Assembly (NCBI GenBank): GCA_026710565.1 | Contig: JAPOQV010000030.1 | Location: forward strand, 1-16,942 | From: Spirochaetaceae bacterium | GTDB taxonomy: Bacteria; Spirochaetota; Spirochaetia; SZUA-6; Bin103 | Length of the DNA: 16,942 nucleotides | Direction of reading: 5' to 3' | Shown here: one piece after another, positions 1 to 10,209 of the stretch | Layout: each line of letters opens with the position of its first letter | How positions within the stretch are numbered: position 1 is the first letter of the stretch | Position numbers and translations under genes: made by a program | Notes under the pieces: generated by a model | Told to the model about the DNA's origin: nothing | What the model saw: the letters and a program-made list of their open reading frames with translations, nothing else | Databases searched by the model: none

Positions 1-735
1 AGCGTCGACTGGAACAAGCCTCGGGAGGCACCGTATCCAGTAGTCGGCGATCTCGCGGAAGTCGAACAGTCAGCACTCAGCCTGCGCACGCACTGGGATC
101 TCGGGCGGAACGCGACTCCCAGCATGGTCGAGCTTCTGGAGGAGTGTGGGATCAAGGTCCTTACATTCGACCTGAGCGCGATCGGGGGGCTGACCGCGTA
201 CGCGCGGCGAGGCGGAAACCGTGTCGCTTCCGTCATGGTTGTAAACTCCACGGACTCGGGGGAGCGCCAACGCTTCACCCTTGCTCACGAGTTGGGTCAC
301 CTGGTCCTGACCGTGGACGCCGACGTGAACCCTGAGCCTGCGGCCCAGCGATTCGCCGGGGCGTTCCTCATGCCGGCAGACGCCCTGCGGATGGAAATCG
401 GCCGACGACGGACATCGATCGGCTGGAACGAACTGTTCAGCCTGAAGCGTCGTTTCGGCGTGAGCGTGCAGGCGCTCGTCTATCGGTGCCGAATCCTCGG
501 CATCATCAGCGAGGCCCTCTTCAGGCGCCTCTTTCAGAACATGTCCAGGCTGGGCTGGCGGAGCCCCCCGTACCGGGAGCCTCAGCCGATTTCGCCCGAG
601 GAGCCTACGCGGTTCGAGCGCCTGTGCTCTCGCGCACTGGCCGAGAAGGTGATTTCGGAGGCGAAGGCTGCGGAGCTGCTCGGCATTCCGGTCCGCGAGC
701 TCCATGAGCGTATGGAGCAGCCTCCACGACAGTAG
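1..735 (+). CDS. ImmA/IrrE family metallo-endopeptidase (5'-partial, probably XRE-ImmA fusion)
   Basis: The reading frame is open from the first base of the window, so the first ATG at 124 is internal and the true start lies upstream. The zinc-peptidase signature HELGH is at bases 286-300, in the context RFTLAHELGHLVL. It is followed by the family's QRFAGAFLMP segment, which normally carries the third-ligand region of COG2856 (ImmA/IrrE) proteins. The residues before it (roughly W-x-L-G...LVELLEECGIKV) match the linker usually found after an N-terminal XRE helix-turn-helix, so the missing part is probably that DNA-binding domain. Members of this family cleave or act as partner repressors, as ImmA does on ImmR, and often sit beside toxin or mobile-element genes. 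The C-terminal 60 or so residues look like a further small helical DNA-binding region. It may regulate the large ATPase downstream, but that is inference. Ends at TAG 733-735. Confidence 0.88.
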   Translation, partial: SVDWNKPREAPYPVVGDLAEVEQSALSLRTHWDLGRNATPSMVELLEECGIKVLTFDLSAIGGLTAYARRGGNRVASVMVVNSTDSGERQRFTLAHELGHLVLTVDADVNPEPAAQRFAGAFLMPADALRMEIGRRRTSIGWNELFSLKRRFGVSVQALVYRCRILGIISEALFRRLFQNMSRLGWRSPPYREPQPISPEEPTRFERLCSRALAEKVISEAKAAELLGIPVRELHERMEQPPRQ

Positions 736-991
736 CAGGCAGCCGAACCGTTGCGACCCGAACGCCACGGGCCCCCTTGTGTCTGCGTGTCCGATACGTC
801 GGTGTTCAATCGGCGTACCCTATACTCGGGGCTCAAGGCGATAGGCGATCATCCGCAGTGCCGGCTTCCGCGAGCCCACGTGAACAAGAGGCTTGAATGG
901 TGGAGGCCGAGGTGAACGGCCTGATCGATTCGTCGACAAGGACGAATTCCAGGAAGAGAAAGACCGCAGCCTGAGGTGGTGAGGAGCTTAC
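736..991 (+). other. Intergenic stretch with possible decayed coding debris and a promoter-like -10
   Basis: No intact gene was found between the peptidase stop and the ATPase start. Two short protein-like scraps are visible. One, from about 787 in the same frame as the upstream gene, reads VSDTSVF, which is reminiscent of a PIN-domain N-terminus. The other, ending just before 980, reads FVDKDEFQEEKDRSLRW and resembles the tail of a large serine recombinase. Both are too short to be firm. TATACT at 821-826 is a good -10 hexamer in a GC-rich setting, but no clear -35 lies 16-18 bases upstream. If used, it would give a leader of about 160 bases for the ATPase gene. Confidence 0.3.
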
Positions 992-4324
<3,333 letters not shown>

Positions 4325-4414
4325 AGCGTTACCATGTCGCCGGTGATCTTCCGTATCGAGATCGGTGAGTCGGGCAGTTGCCGCTCACCGGCCGGGACGC
4401 TCCCGGAAAAGCGC

Positions 4415-4419
4415 AAGGA
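4415..4419 (+). promoter_or_regulatory. Ribosome binding site deciding the HicB start
   Basis: AAGGA lies seven bases before ATG 4427. The more upstream in-frame ATG at 4334 has no comparable site and would add 31 residues without family resemblance. Confidence 0.55.
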
Positions 4420-4426
4420 CCGCGTC

Positions 4427-4666
4427 ATGACATCGATAGTCTGCACGGGCGAGATCTTCTCCGAGGGCGGTCGCTACGTCGGCCTGTGCCGGGAACTGGA
4501 TGTGTCGAGCTTCGGTCACAGTCCGGAGGACGCCAGGTCATCGCTTCAGGAGGCGGTAGCGACGTTCCTTGAGGGATGTGCTCTCATCGGGACTCTGACG
4601 CACGTATTGGAAGACGCGGGTTTCGAGATGGCCGACGGTGCCATGCGTAGGCCGGCGAGCCGTTGA
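4427..4666 (+). CDS. HicB-like antitoxin (solitary)
   Basis: 79 residues. The protein follows the HicB partial RNase-H-like fold: a beta strand region ([19 protein letters not shown]), the family's [12 protein letters not shown] core, then the helix [18 protein letters not shown]. HicB proteins neutralise HicA mRNA interferases, and many also occur without a toxin. No HicA-like double-stranded-RNA-binding ORF (about 60 residues with a G-S-H-x-x-Y/F motif) was found on either side, so this is either an orphan antitoxin or a stand-alone regulator. It lies 102 bases after the HEPN-ATPase on the same strand and could be co-transcribed with it. An alternative start at 4334, nine bases after the ATPase stop, would give 110 residues. 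The stop overlaps the TTG start of the NUDIX remnant. Confidence 0.75.
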   Translation: MTSIVCTGEIFSEGGRYVGLCRELDVSSFGHSPEDARSSLQEAVATFLEGCALIGTLTHVLEDAGFEMADGAMRRPASR

Positions 4667-4815
4667 TCCATCCGGAGGCGAAGGGCAGCGGCGACCGGTT
4701 TCGGCTCATTCTCGCGGTGCACCTGTTGCTGATGGATCAAGACCGCCTGTTGATGCTGAGGCGGTTCAACACCGGCTGGCAGGATGGCAACTACAGCGTT
4801 GTGGCCGGACACACG
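4663..4815 (+). pseudogene. Truncated NUDIX hydrolase, N-terminal fragment
   Basis: From TTG 4663 the frame encodes a recognisable NUDIX N-terminus: [20 protein letters not shown], then [19 protein letters not shown]. In intact relatives VVAGH is followed directly by the glycine/glutamate-rich entry to the NUDIX box (G-x5-E-x7-R-E-U-x-E-E-x-G-U). Here the similarity stops at about base 4815 and no frame of the next 120 bases carries the box. The frame runs on to about 4935 as unrelated residues, across the 3' end of the convergent membrane-protein gene. The catalytic box, and so the Mg-dependent pyrophosphohydrolase activity, is missing. A deletion or recombination junction near 4815 is the simplest explanation. 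Confidence 0.75.
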
Positions 4816-4834
4816 CCGAACTCCGTTCGAGTCG

Positions 4835-5677
4835 TCACGTGCTGTTCTTGGTGCGATCGGCCTCCCTGGTGCCCGACGCCCGCAGGTGCGAGATCTTGCT
4901 CAGGAGGTCGAACCAGAACGGCGCGCCAAGGCTGATCGCCGCCATGGTAAGGAGCCACCCGACGATCATCCGAAAGCTGATGCCCGGAAAGGAGTCCGGA
5001 TAGCCGATCGGGAATGCCCTGAGCGCGGTGCGCTCGTCGACCGCGGCGAGGTCTCCTTTCGTGGCCGCCTGCTCGGCGGCGGAGGCGATCGTGACGCGTA
5101 GCGCGTCGTCTTGCCAGAGCTGCTCGACCATGCGAATCGAATCCGCGTTGACCGCCACCGTGACGGCGGCGGCCACGCCGATCAAGCAGTACTTCACCTG
5201 GCGCTTGTACCAGCCCGCGACCCGGTCCATCCCCGCGTCGAACCAGTCGGCGAGCCGTTCTCTGAGGTCTTCTACGGTCGGATTTGCCTTGTCCACCAGG
5301 CTGATCAGCAGCTCGCGCGTCGGGTTGTTGGCGTCGATCTTGCCGATGAGGGCACGGACGTCTTTGGTGGCAGTGTCGATCGCGTTCTCGTCCGCCTTGT
5401 CGCGGGAGATCATGTCGATCAACGCGGTGCTGAAGATGTCCGGCTTGATGTAGGACGGCAGCTTCCTCGGCTTGCGCAGGCCCTTGATCAGAGGATGGTC
5501 GTACAGCGCTTCCGCGTATTCGCTGCCGATCAGATTCCCGATCCCCTTCCTGAGGTTCCGTGAGCGCAGCCCGAGCAGACTGGCGATGATCTCCTGGATC
5601 GAGCTGCAGACCAGGCTCAGGGTCACGTAGAAGAACACCAGGCCCATGGCGACGTCGACGATCGGGCTGTTCAACAT
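4835..5677 (-). CDS. Three-segment membrane protein of unknown function
   Basis: 280 residues from ATG 5677. That start is chosen over an in-frame upstream ATG at 5719 because of a near-perfect ribosome binding site and because the protein then begins directly with a hydrophobic segment. Membrane segments are predicted by eye at residues about 7-30 ([22 protein letters not shown]), 155-176 ([15 protein letters not shown]) and 230-256 ([22 protein letters not shown]). Between the first two is a charged helical region of about 120 residues that is probably cytoplasmic. The N-terminal pattern ([13 protein letters not shown], then [18 protein letters not shown]) looks like a family of bacterial hypothetical proteins I cannot name. 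It converges with the HicB/NUDIX genes and diverges from the glycosidase gene with a 56-base gap. No function is proposed. Confidence 0.8.
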   Translation of the reverse strand: MLNSPIVDVAMGLVFFYVTLSLVCSSIQEIIASLLGLRSRNLRKGIGNLIGSEYAEALYDHPLIKGLRKPRKLPSYIKPDIFSTALIDMISRDKADENAIDTATKDVRALIGKIDANNPTRELLISLVDKANPTVEDLRERLADWFDAGMDRVAGWYKRQVKYCLIGVAAAVTVAVNADSIRMVEQLWQDDALRVTIASAAEQAATKGDLAAVDERTALRAFPIGYPDSFPGISFRMIVGWLLTMAAISLGAPFWFDLLSKISHLRASGTREADRTKNST

Positions 5678-5684
5678 CCTCCGC

Positions 5685-5691
5685 CCTCCTT
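5685..5691 (-). promoter_or_regulatory. Strong ribosome binding site of the membrane-protein gene
   Basis: On the minus strand AAGGAGG lies seven bases before ATG 5677, which decides the start over the upstream ATG at 5719. Confidence 0.7.
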
Positions 5692-5733
5692 CGAGACCAT
5701 CATAGCCACGGCATGCCACAATGACCCGAACCC

Positions 5734-7128
5734 ATGCAGAAGATCCTGTTCCTTGACGACTGGTGCCTGGAGACGACGCACAACGTGGTGCGGCGGCTGG
5801 GCCGACCGAAGCCGGTGCCGGAGGGCACCTGGTCAGACCCGTACGACCTGGGGAACGCCTATCCCTCGGTCTTCCACGATGAGAACCGCGGCAAGTGGCG
5901 GGTGATCTACACCGGCGCGCCGGATCCGGACGACTTCATCTGCAACGCCCTGTTCGGGGCGATCGGCGACGACGGCGTCCACTGGGAGATCGACCCGGTG
6001 GGGGACGACCACACCTCCTGGTCGGGCTCGTTCCCGCACTGCCTGCTGGAGGCCAGGAGGAACGCGGAGAGCGGGCAGGTGTACCAGGACCCTCGCGACC
6101 CGCGCCATCCGTACAAGATCCTCTACCTCGACTGGGACTGGCGCAGCGGGGCGGCGACCATGCGCAACCCGGTGGTGGTCTCCGCCGACGGCTACCACTG
6201 GCAGGAGCTGCCCGGCGCGCGCTGGGGCGACTGGTCCAGCGACACCTGCCACACCGTGTTCTTCAACAGGCTCACCGGCCGGCACCAGGTGATGTGCCGC
6301 GCCAAGGACATCAAGCCGCCGTTCAGCCAGCGCCTGGTGGCGAGCATCGAGACCGAGGACTGGGTGCACTACACCGAGCCGGAGGTCATCGTCCGCCCCG
6401 ACTCCTGCGATCCGCCGCTGTCACAGCCGTACGGCATGCCGATGTTCCCGTATGGCGACTACTTCATCGGCTTCCTGTGGCTCATGGTCGGCGACCCGAA
6501 CGAGACCACCACCAAGGGCGCGGGCCCGGTGTCGAACCACCTCGTCTACAGCATCAACGGGCGCAACATCAACCGCACCTTCCGCGACCAGTTCGTGGCG
6601 CCGGCCGAGCCGGGCGACTTCGGCGGCTACGGGTTCTATCCGTGCAGCCTGGTGCAGCTCCCGGACGAGCTGCGCATCTACTCGGTGGGCAGCCGCGCCG
6701 ACCACAGCGGCAAGGGCCCGATTCCCGCGGGGCAGCACCGGACCGCGATGACCCTGCATACCCTGCGGCCCGACGGCTTCATGTACCTGGAGAGCCGCTC
6801 CGGCGCGGCGAGCATCCTGACCAAGGGGTTCGAGCTCACCGAGGGCGGCCTGGTGCTCAACGTCGAGGCGCCGATCGGGGAGGTGCGGGCGCAGGTGCAC
6901 GTGCAGACCGACAGGGATCCGGGCGAACCCCCGCCGGTCCAGGAGGTAGCCGAGGGCTTCTCGGCCGCGGAGTGCCGGCCGTTCACGGGCGACAGCCTGC
7001 GCTGGACGCCGACGTGGAGCAGCGGCCGGAGCCTGGACGAGCTGATCGGCCGCACCGTGCGGGTGGAGGTCCTGTTCGAACGCGGCCGGCTCTACTCGAT
7101 CGAGGTCGGCGGCACGCTGCTGCGGTAG
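5734..7128 (+). CDS. Beta-propeller glycoside hydrolase-like protein (GH32/GH43/GH130-like fold)
   Basis: 464 residues with no evident signal peptide. The first 350 or so residues show repeated propeller-blade patterns typical of the beta-fructosidase/arabinanase superfamily. Examples are NAYPSVFHDENRGKWRVIYTG, then DDGVHWE, SADGYHWQEL and a T-x-D-W-V-H-Y repeat, in which each sugar-facing blade ends in an aromatic G-x-x-W motif. The last 100 or so residues (GGLVLNVEAPIGEVRAQVHV ... RTVRVEVLFERGRLYSIEVGG) form a beta-sandwich module like those at the end of GH32-type enzymes. I cannot place the catalytic acid pair with certainty, so the exact family and substrate are open. It is the first gene of a + strand group, 24 bases ahead of the GH172 gene, and is likely co-transcribed with it. 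It probably acts on oligosaccharides containing fructosyl or arabinosyl units, by analogy only. Confidence 0.7.
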   Translation: MQKILFLDDWCLETTHNVVRRLGRPKPVPEGTWSDPYDLGNAYPSVFHDENRGKWRVIYTGAPDPDDFICNALFGAIGDDGVHWEIDPVGDDHTSWSGSFPHCLLEARRNAESGQVYQDPRDPRHPYKILYLDWDWRSGAATMRNPVVVSADGYHWQELPGARWGDWSSDTCHTVFFNRLTGRHQVMCRAKDIKPPFSQRLVASIETEDWVHYTEPEVIVRPDSCDPPLSQPYGMPMFPYGDYFIGFLWLMVGDPNETTTKGAGPVSNHLVYSINGRNINRTFRDQFVAPAEPGDFGGYGFYPCSLVQLPDELRIYSVGSRADHSGKGPIPAGQHRTAMTLHTLRPDGFMYLESRSGAASILTKGFELTEGGLVLNVEAPIGEVRAQVHVQTDRDPGEPPPVQEVAEGFSAAECRPFTGDSLRWTPTWSSGRSLDELIGRTVRVEVLFERGRLYSIEVGGTLLR

Positions 7129-7152
7129 CCGGCTGCGTCGCGGGTCGAGCAG

Positions 7153-8679
7153 ATGGGTGACGGCATCGGCATCGAGTCCCGCCTGAACCTGCCGGAGCGC
7201 TTCCGCTACGAGCGCGTGGTCAGGAAGGCGAAGGACTACCGGGCGGGAGACCGCCGGGTCATCGCCGATCTGGCCGGCCCCGGCTGCGTGCGCCACTTCT
7301 ACTGCGTCGGCAGCAGGGGAGGCTCGGACGGCGACCTGGTCAACCGCAACCGCGCCTTCATCATCCGTTTCTACTGGGACGGTGAGGAGCAGCCGAGCGT
7401 CGAGGTGCCGCTGGCGGACCTGTTCGGCGTGCACCACGACGTCTCCTACTACCCGATCAACAGCTTCTACCTGACGGCCAAGGCCGATGCCGGGCTGGCG
7501 TGCTGGTTCCCGATGCCGTTCGCCCGATCGGCGCGCGTGGAGGTAGAGGCGCTGGTGGACGGCACCTTCATCTACACCCTGGACTGGCACCGCTATCTGG
7601 ACGGCGAGCTCGAAGAGCCGCTGCGCTTCCACGCGTCGTGGCGGCGCGAGAATCCGGCGCCCGCGTGGGGGGAGGACTTCCTGGTGATGGATGCGCTGGG
7701 AAGCGGCTACCTGGCGGGATTCTCGCTCGGGGTGCGCCTGCGCAGCGACGAGCAGCGCTGGTCGCACGCCGGCTCCGAGAACCTGTACCTGGACGGCGAG
7801 GCCACGGGCGAGGGGGGCGTCGTGCCCCACTACCTGCGTGCGGGCGGCGGCGAGAACACTTTCGACGCCGGCTTCGGCGGTGTCACCCACGCGCCTGACA
7901 GCGGGCTGTACAGCGGCATCCCGTACCTGGAGTACCGCGACGCCGGCCCGGCGCTGGCGCGCCACGTGCTCAGCGCCTACCGCTTCTACGTGCACGACCT
8001 GCTGCCGTTCCACCGTTCGCTCCACTTCCGCTGGGGCAGCCACTGCAACGACATGTGCGCGACCGCCTACTGGTATCAGACCGAGCCGCACCGCCCGTTC
8101 GTGCGCATGGCCACGGCCGGGCATCTGCGCTACGGCGATTGGGAGCACGAGATCGAGGTCCCGCGCGGCACCTACGACCTGCTCCTGCCGTGCGGGGCAT
8201 CCGGGGAGGACGCCGTCCCGGCGAGCGAGGACGACGGCACCTGGTCCCTCCACCGCGGCGATCAGGCGCTGCACCTCCCGCCGGATGCGATCGGTCCCGG
8301 CATCGCCGCGCGCGCGTTCCACGGCTTCATCGACTTCTCGCACGTGTTCAACGTGCGCAGCACCGGGTCCAACGAGACGTGGCCCTGCGACGCCGCCGCC
8401 GTGGGACGCCTGACGGTGAAGCGCGAGACCGGGGCGACCGTGCACCTGAGCTGGGACGGAGATCTGCGCGTGCGCCTCAACGACGAGCCGCCACGCCACC
8501 TCGGCCTCCGGGAGACCTACGGCTATCGGGCGTTACGCGTCACGCTGCGGCGCGGCGCGAACACGCTGGCCGTCCACCTGGACAATGCCGAGAGCCGCCT
8601 CAGTTGGGGCGCGTTCACCTTCTCCTGCCGCGTCGTGGCCGAGGACGGCACGGTCATCGTCCCCGCCGCCCTCGCCTGA
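7153..8679 (+). CDS. DUF2961 / glycoside hydrolase family 172 protein
   Basis: 508 residues. Hallmarks of DUF2961 are present in order: SRLNLPE near the start; LAGPGCVRHFYCVG; FIIRFYWDGEEQPSVEVPLADLFG-type text around residues 70-95; CWFPMPFARSARVEVEA; and YRFYVHDLLPFHRSLHFRWG followed by AYWYQTEPH. GH172 enzymes include difructose-dianhydride I synthase/hydrolase and exo-alpha-D-arabinofuranosidases, and usually form trimers or hexamers. The normal GTGTEDYF motif that supplies a catalytic glutamate reads GGGENTFD here, keeping the glutamate (E234) but not its neighbours. The I-E-H-G text common after the RFH..D element is RWGSH. The C-terminal 130 or so residues form an extra beta-rich module (LHLSWDGDLRVRLND) that may bind carbohydrate. 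There is no clear signal peptide. It is very likely in an operon with the upstream propeller glycosidase. Confidence 0.88.
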   Translation: MGDGIGIESRLNLPERFRYERVVRKAKDYRAGDRRVIADLAGPGCVRHFYCVGSRGGSDGDLVNRNRAFIIRFYWDGEEQPSVEVPLADLFGVHHDVSYYPINSFYLTAKADAGLACWFPMPFARSARVEVEALVDGTFIYTLDWHRYLDGELEEPLRFHASWRRENPAPAWGEDFLVMDALGSGYLAGFSLGVRLRSDEQRWSHAGSENLYLDGEATGEGGVVPHYLRAGGGENTFDAGFGGVTHAPDSGLYSGIPYLEYRDAGPALARHVLSAYRFYVHDLLPFHRSLHFRWGSHCNDMCATAYWYQTEPHRPFVRMATAGHLRYGDWEHEIEVPRGTYDLLLPCGASGEDAVPASEDDGTWSLHRGDQALHLPPDAIGPGIAARAFHGFIDFSHVFNVRSTGSNETWPCDAAAVGRLTVKRETGATVHLSWDGDLRVRLNDEPPRHLGLRETYGYRALRVTLRRGANTLAVHLDNAESRLSWGAFTFSCRVVAEDGTVIVPAALA

Positions 8680-8788
8680 CCGGGGGCCGTGAGTGACACC
8701 GCAATGGACGAACTGCGGCGGGTCGTTCACCGGGGATACCGGAAGCCTCGCCTTCGGAGCGTCGTAGGGTAGACTGGGGCGAGTCGGC

Positions 8789-9268
8789 ATGGACGACACG
8801 CGCGCGCTGTTTCTGCATCTTCTCGCCACGATCGCCTACCGGGCGCGGTATGCGCTCAGGGGCGCGCCGGAGTCGTTCGGCTCGTTCCAGGCCGGCAACG
8901 AGGTGTCGACGCCGGCCGAGCTCGTACGGCACATGGCGGGCGTGCTCGGCTACGTTCGTGCGTGCTTCGAGGGGACAGAGCGGCCTCGCATCGACCCGCT
9001 TCCGGATCTGGCCGCGGAGATCGCGCGATTCCACGCGATGATCGAGGACGTGGCGCGGCATGTCCGGGCCGGTACGAACCTAAAGGGCATGAGCGAGGAG
9101 CAGATCCTGCAGGGTCCGTTCGCCGACGCGCTGACCCACGTCGGGCAGCTCGCCATGTTGCGCCGCCTGTCCGGCTGCCCCGTGCAGCGCGAGAGCTTCA
9201 TCCAGGCCCACGTGGCCCCGGCCGACCTTGGTCCGGACCAGGCCGGCCGGCAGCCGTCCGAGGAGTGA
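8789..9268 (+). CDS. DinB-like four-helix-bundle protein
   Basis: 159 residues, about the usual DinB/DUF664 length. The helical layout and metal-site pattern fit: NEVSTPAELVRHMAG with H48, and DALTHVGQLAMLRRLSG with H117, the typical His of the last helix (H-x-x-Q-L-x-x-x-R-R-x-S-G). Members bind a metal ion and include thiol-dependent transferases and hydrolases, but most have no known reaction, so none is assigned here. A gap of 109 bases separates it from the GH172 gene. A TAGACT hexamer at 8771-8776 could be a -10 for its own promoter, but this is weak. The stop overlaps the GTG start of the next gene by 4 bases, which suggests translational coupling. Confidence 0.8.
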   Translation: MDDTRALFLHLLATIAYRARYALRGAPESFGSFQAGNEVSTPAELVRHMAGVLGYVRACFEGTERPRIDPLPDLAAEIARFHAMIEDVARHVRAGTNLKGMSEEQILQGPFADALTHVGQLAMLRRLSGCPVQRESFIQAHVAPADLGPDQAGRQPSEE

Positions 9269-10134
9269 CGACCCTGGAACTGCGTGAGAACTGCCTGGGC
9301 TTCGAGCTCCACGACGGCGAGCGCTTCGCGGCGCTGTACCGGGTTCGGGAGGAGCTGCCGCGCACCGAGTCGCCCAAGCCGTGCTTTGCGCCGATCTACA
9401 CCCGGTCGGGCAACCTGGTCACCGACTACCGGCCCGCCGATCACGCTTGGCACACGGGGCTCTACTTCGGCTGGGTCCATGCCAACGGCGCCAATCTGTG
9501 GGGCGGCAACTGGTTCCTGCCGGAGACAGGCACGTACGAGCACGTCCCGGACAGCCACGGGGTGCAGCGGCATGACCGGTTCACCGGTGAGCGGGGGCTC
9601 GCAGGCGGCGTGGCGATCGCCGAGCACGTCACGTGGCTGGACGGCGGCGACCGTCCCATCGCCAGCGAGCAGCGGGAGTACACCTTCCGGTCGCTGGAGA
9701 ATGGGGCAGGGTACTTCTGGACGATCGAGACCCGGATCGCGGCGGCGGGGGAGCGGCTGGTGCTGGGCGCTTCGCGGGCTGCCCGCTACAGCGGATTGGT
9801 GTCGCGCATGGCCCCGCCGTTCGCTCCGGGCCGGCACCGCAGCAGCGAGGGGCTTCTCGGCCACGAGAACATCATGGGCCAGCGGGCGCGCTGGGTGACC
9901 GCCGCCGGGGGCGGCGGAGGCACCGTGGTGATGATGGACCACCCGGACAACCCCCGGCATCCGGTCACCTGGTTCACGCGCGAGAAGCTGCTCGGGGCCG
10001 GCCTGCTGATGGAGGGCGACCTGGAGGTAGAGCGCCAGGATCCGCTGCGGCTGCGGTACGGCTTCGCGATCCTCGACCGGGAGCCGGAGGTGGATGAAGT
10101 CGAGGCGTTGTACGCCGGGTACGTCCGCGGGTAG
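9265..10134 (+). CDS. DUF6807 (PmoA-annotated) family protein
   Basis: 289 residues from GTG 9265, chosen because it overlaps the DinB-like stop in a GTGA arrangement with GAGGA immediately upstream. The open frame extends further upstream, but only as a shadow of the DinB-like gene. Family features are the PIYTRSGNLVTDYRPADHAWHTGLYFGW segment near residues 40-70, the NGANLWGGNWF pattern, REYTFRS and TIETRI beta strands, GLLGHENIMGQRARWV, and the late MMDHPDNPRHPVTWFTR motif. These proteins are often labelled methane oxygenase PmoA by automated pipelines. There is no sign of methane metabolism here, and the beta-sandwich proteins in this family usually sit in sugar-use clusters of Planctomycetes-like and related bacteria. 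A carbohydrate-related role is inferred from context. The gene ends 75 bases before the convergent sulfatase. Confidence 0.82.
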   Translation: MTTLELRENCLGFELHDGERFAALYRVREELPRTESPKPCFAPIYTRSGNLVTDYRPADHAWHTGLYFGWVHANGANLWGGNWFLPETGTYEHVPDSHGVQRHDRFTGERGLAGGVAIAEHVTWLDGGDRPIASEQREYTFRSLENGAGYFWTIETRIAAAGERLVLGASRAARYSGLVSRMAPPFAPGRHRSSEGLLGHENIMGQRARWVTAAGGGGGTVVMMDHPDNPRHPVTWFTREKLLGAGLLMEGDLEVERQDPLRLRYGFAILDREPEVDEVEALYAGYVRG

Positions 10135-10209
10135 GCGTTCCTTCCCGTTTACGCCGCGAGCGTCAGGGCTCGGCAGGCGTGGCCCATCACGGTCGGGCAG
10201 CCGCGGGGC

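Noticed and set aside
124..735. A complete 203-residue gene starting at ATG 124
   Set aside because: The frame is open to base 1 and the upstream residues match the linker of XRE-ImmA proteins, so the gene is partial and starts outside the window.
6421..8499. A 692-residue open frame on the minus strand across the glycosidase genes
   Set aside because: It is antisense to two recognised enzymes, rich in Arg/Ala/Val/His, and has no family features. Long antisense frames are expected in GC-rich DNA.
9265..10134. Methane/particulate monooxygenase subunit A
   Set aside because: The PmoA name attached to DUF6807 is an annotation legacy. The protein has no membrane helices and no methane-oxidation neighbours.
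10135..10209. Bidirectional terminator between the convergent DUF6807 and sulfatase genes
   Set aside because: Only an imperfect GCCGCGAGC/GCTCGGC pairing with no T run is visible. This is too weak to call.
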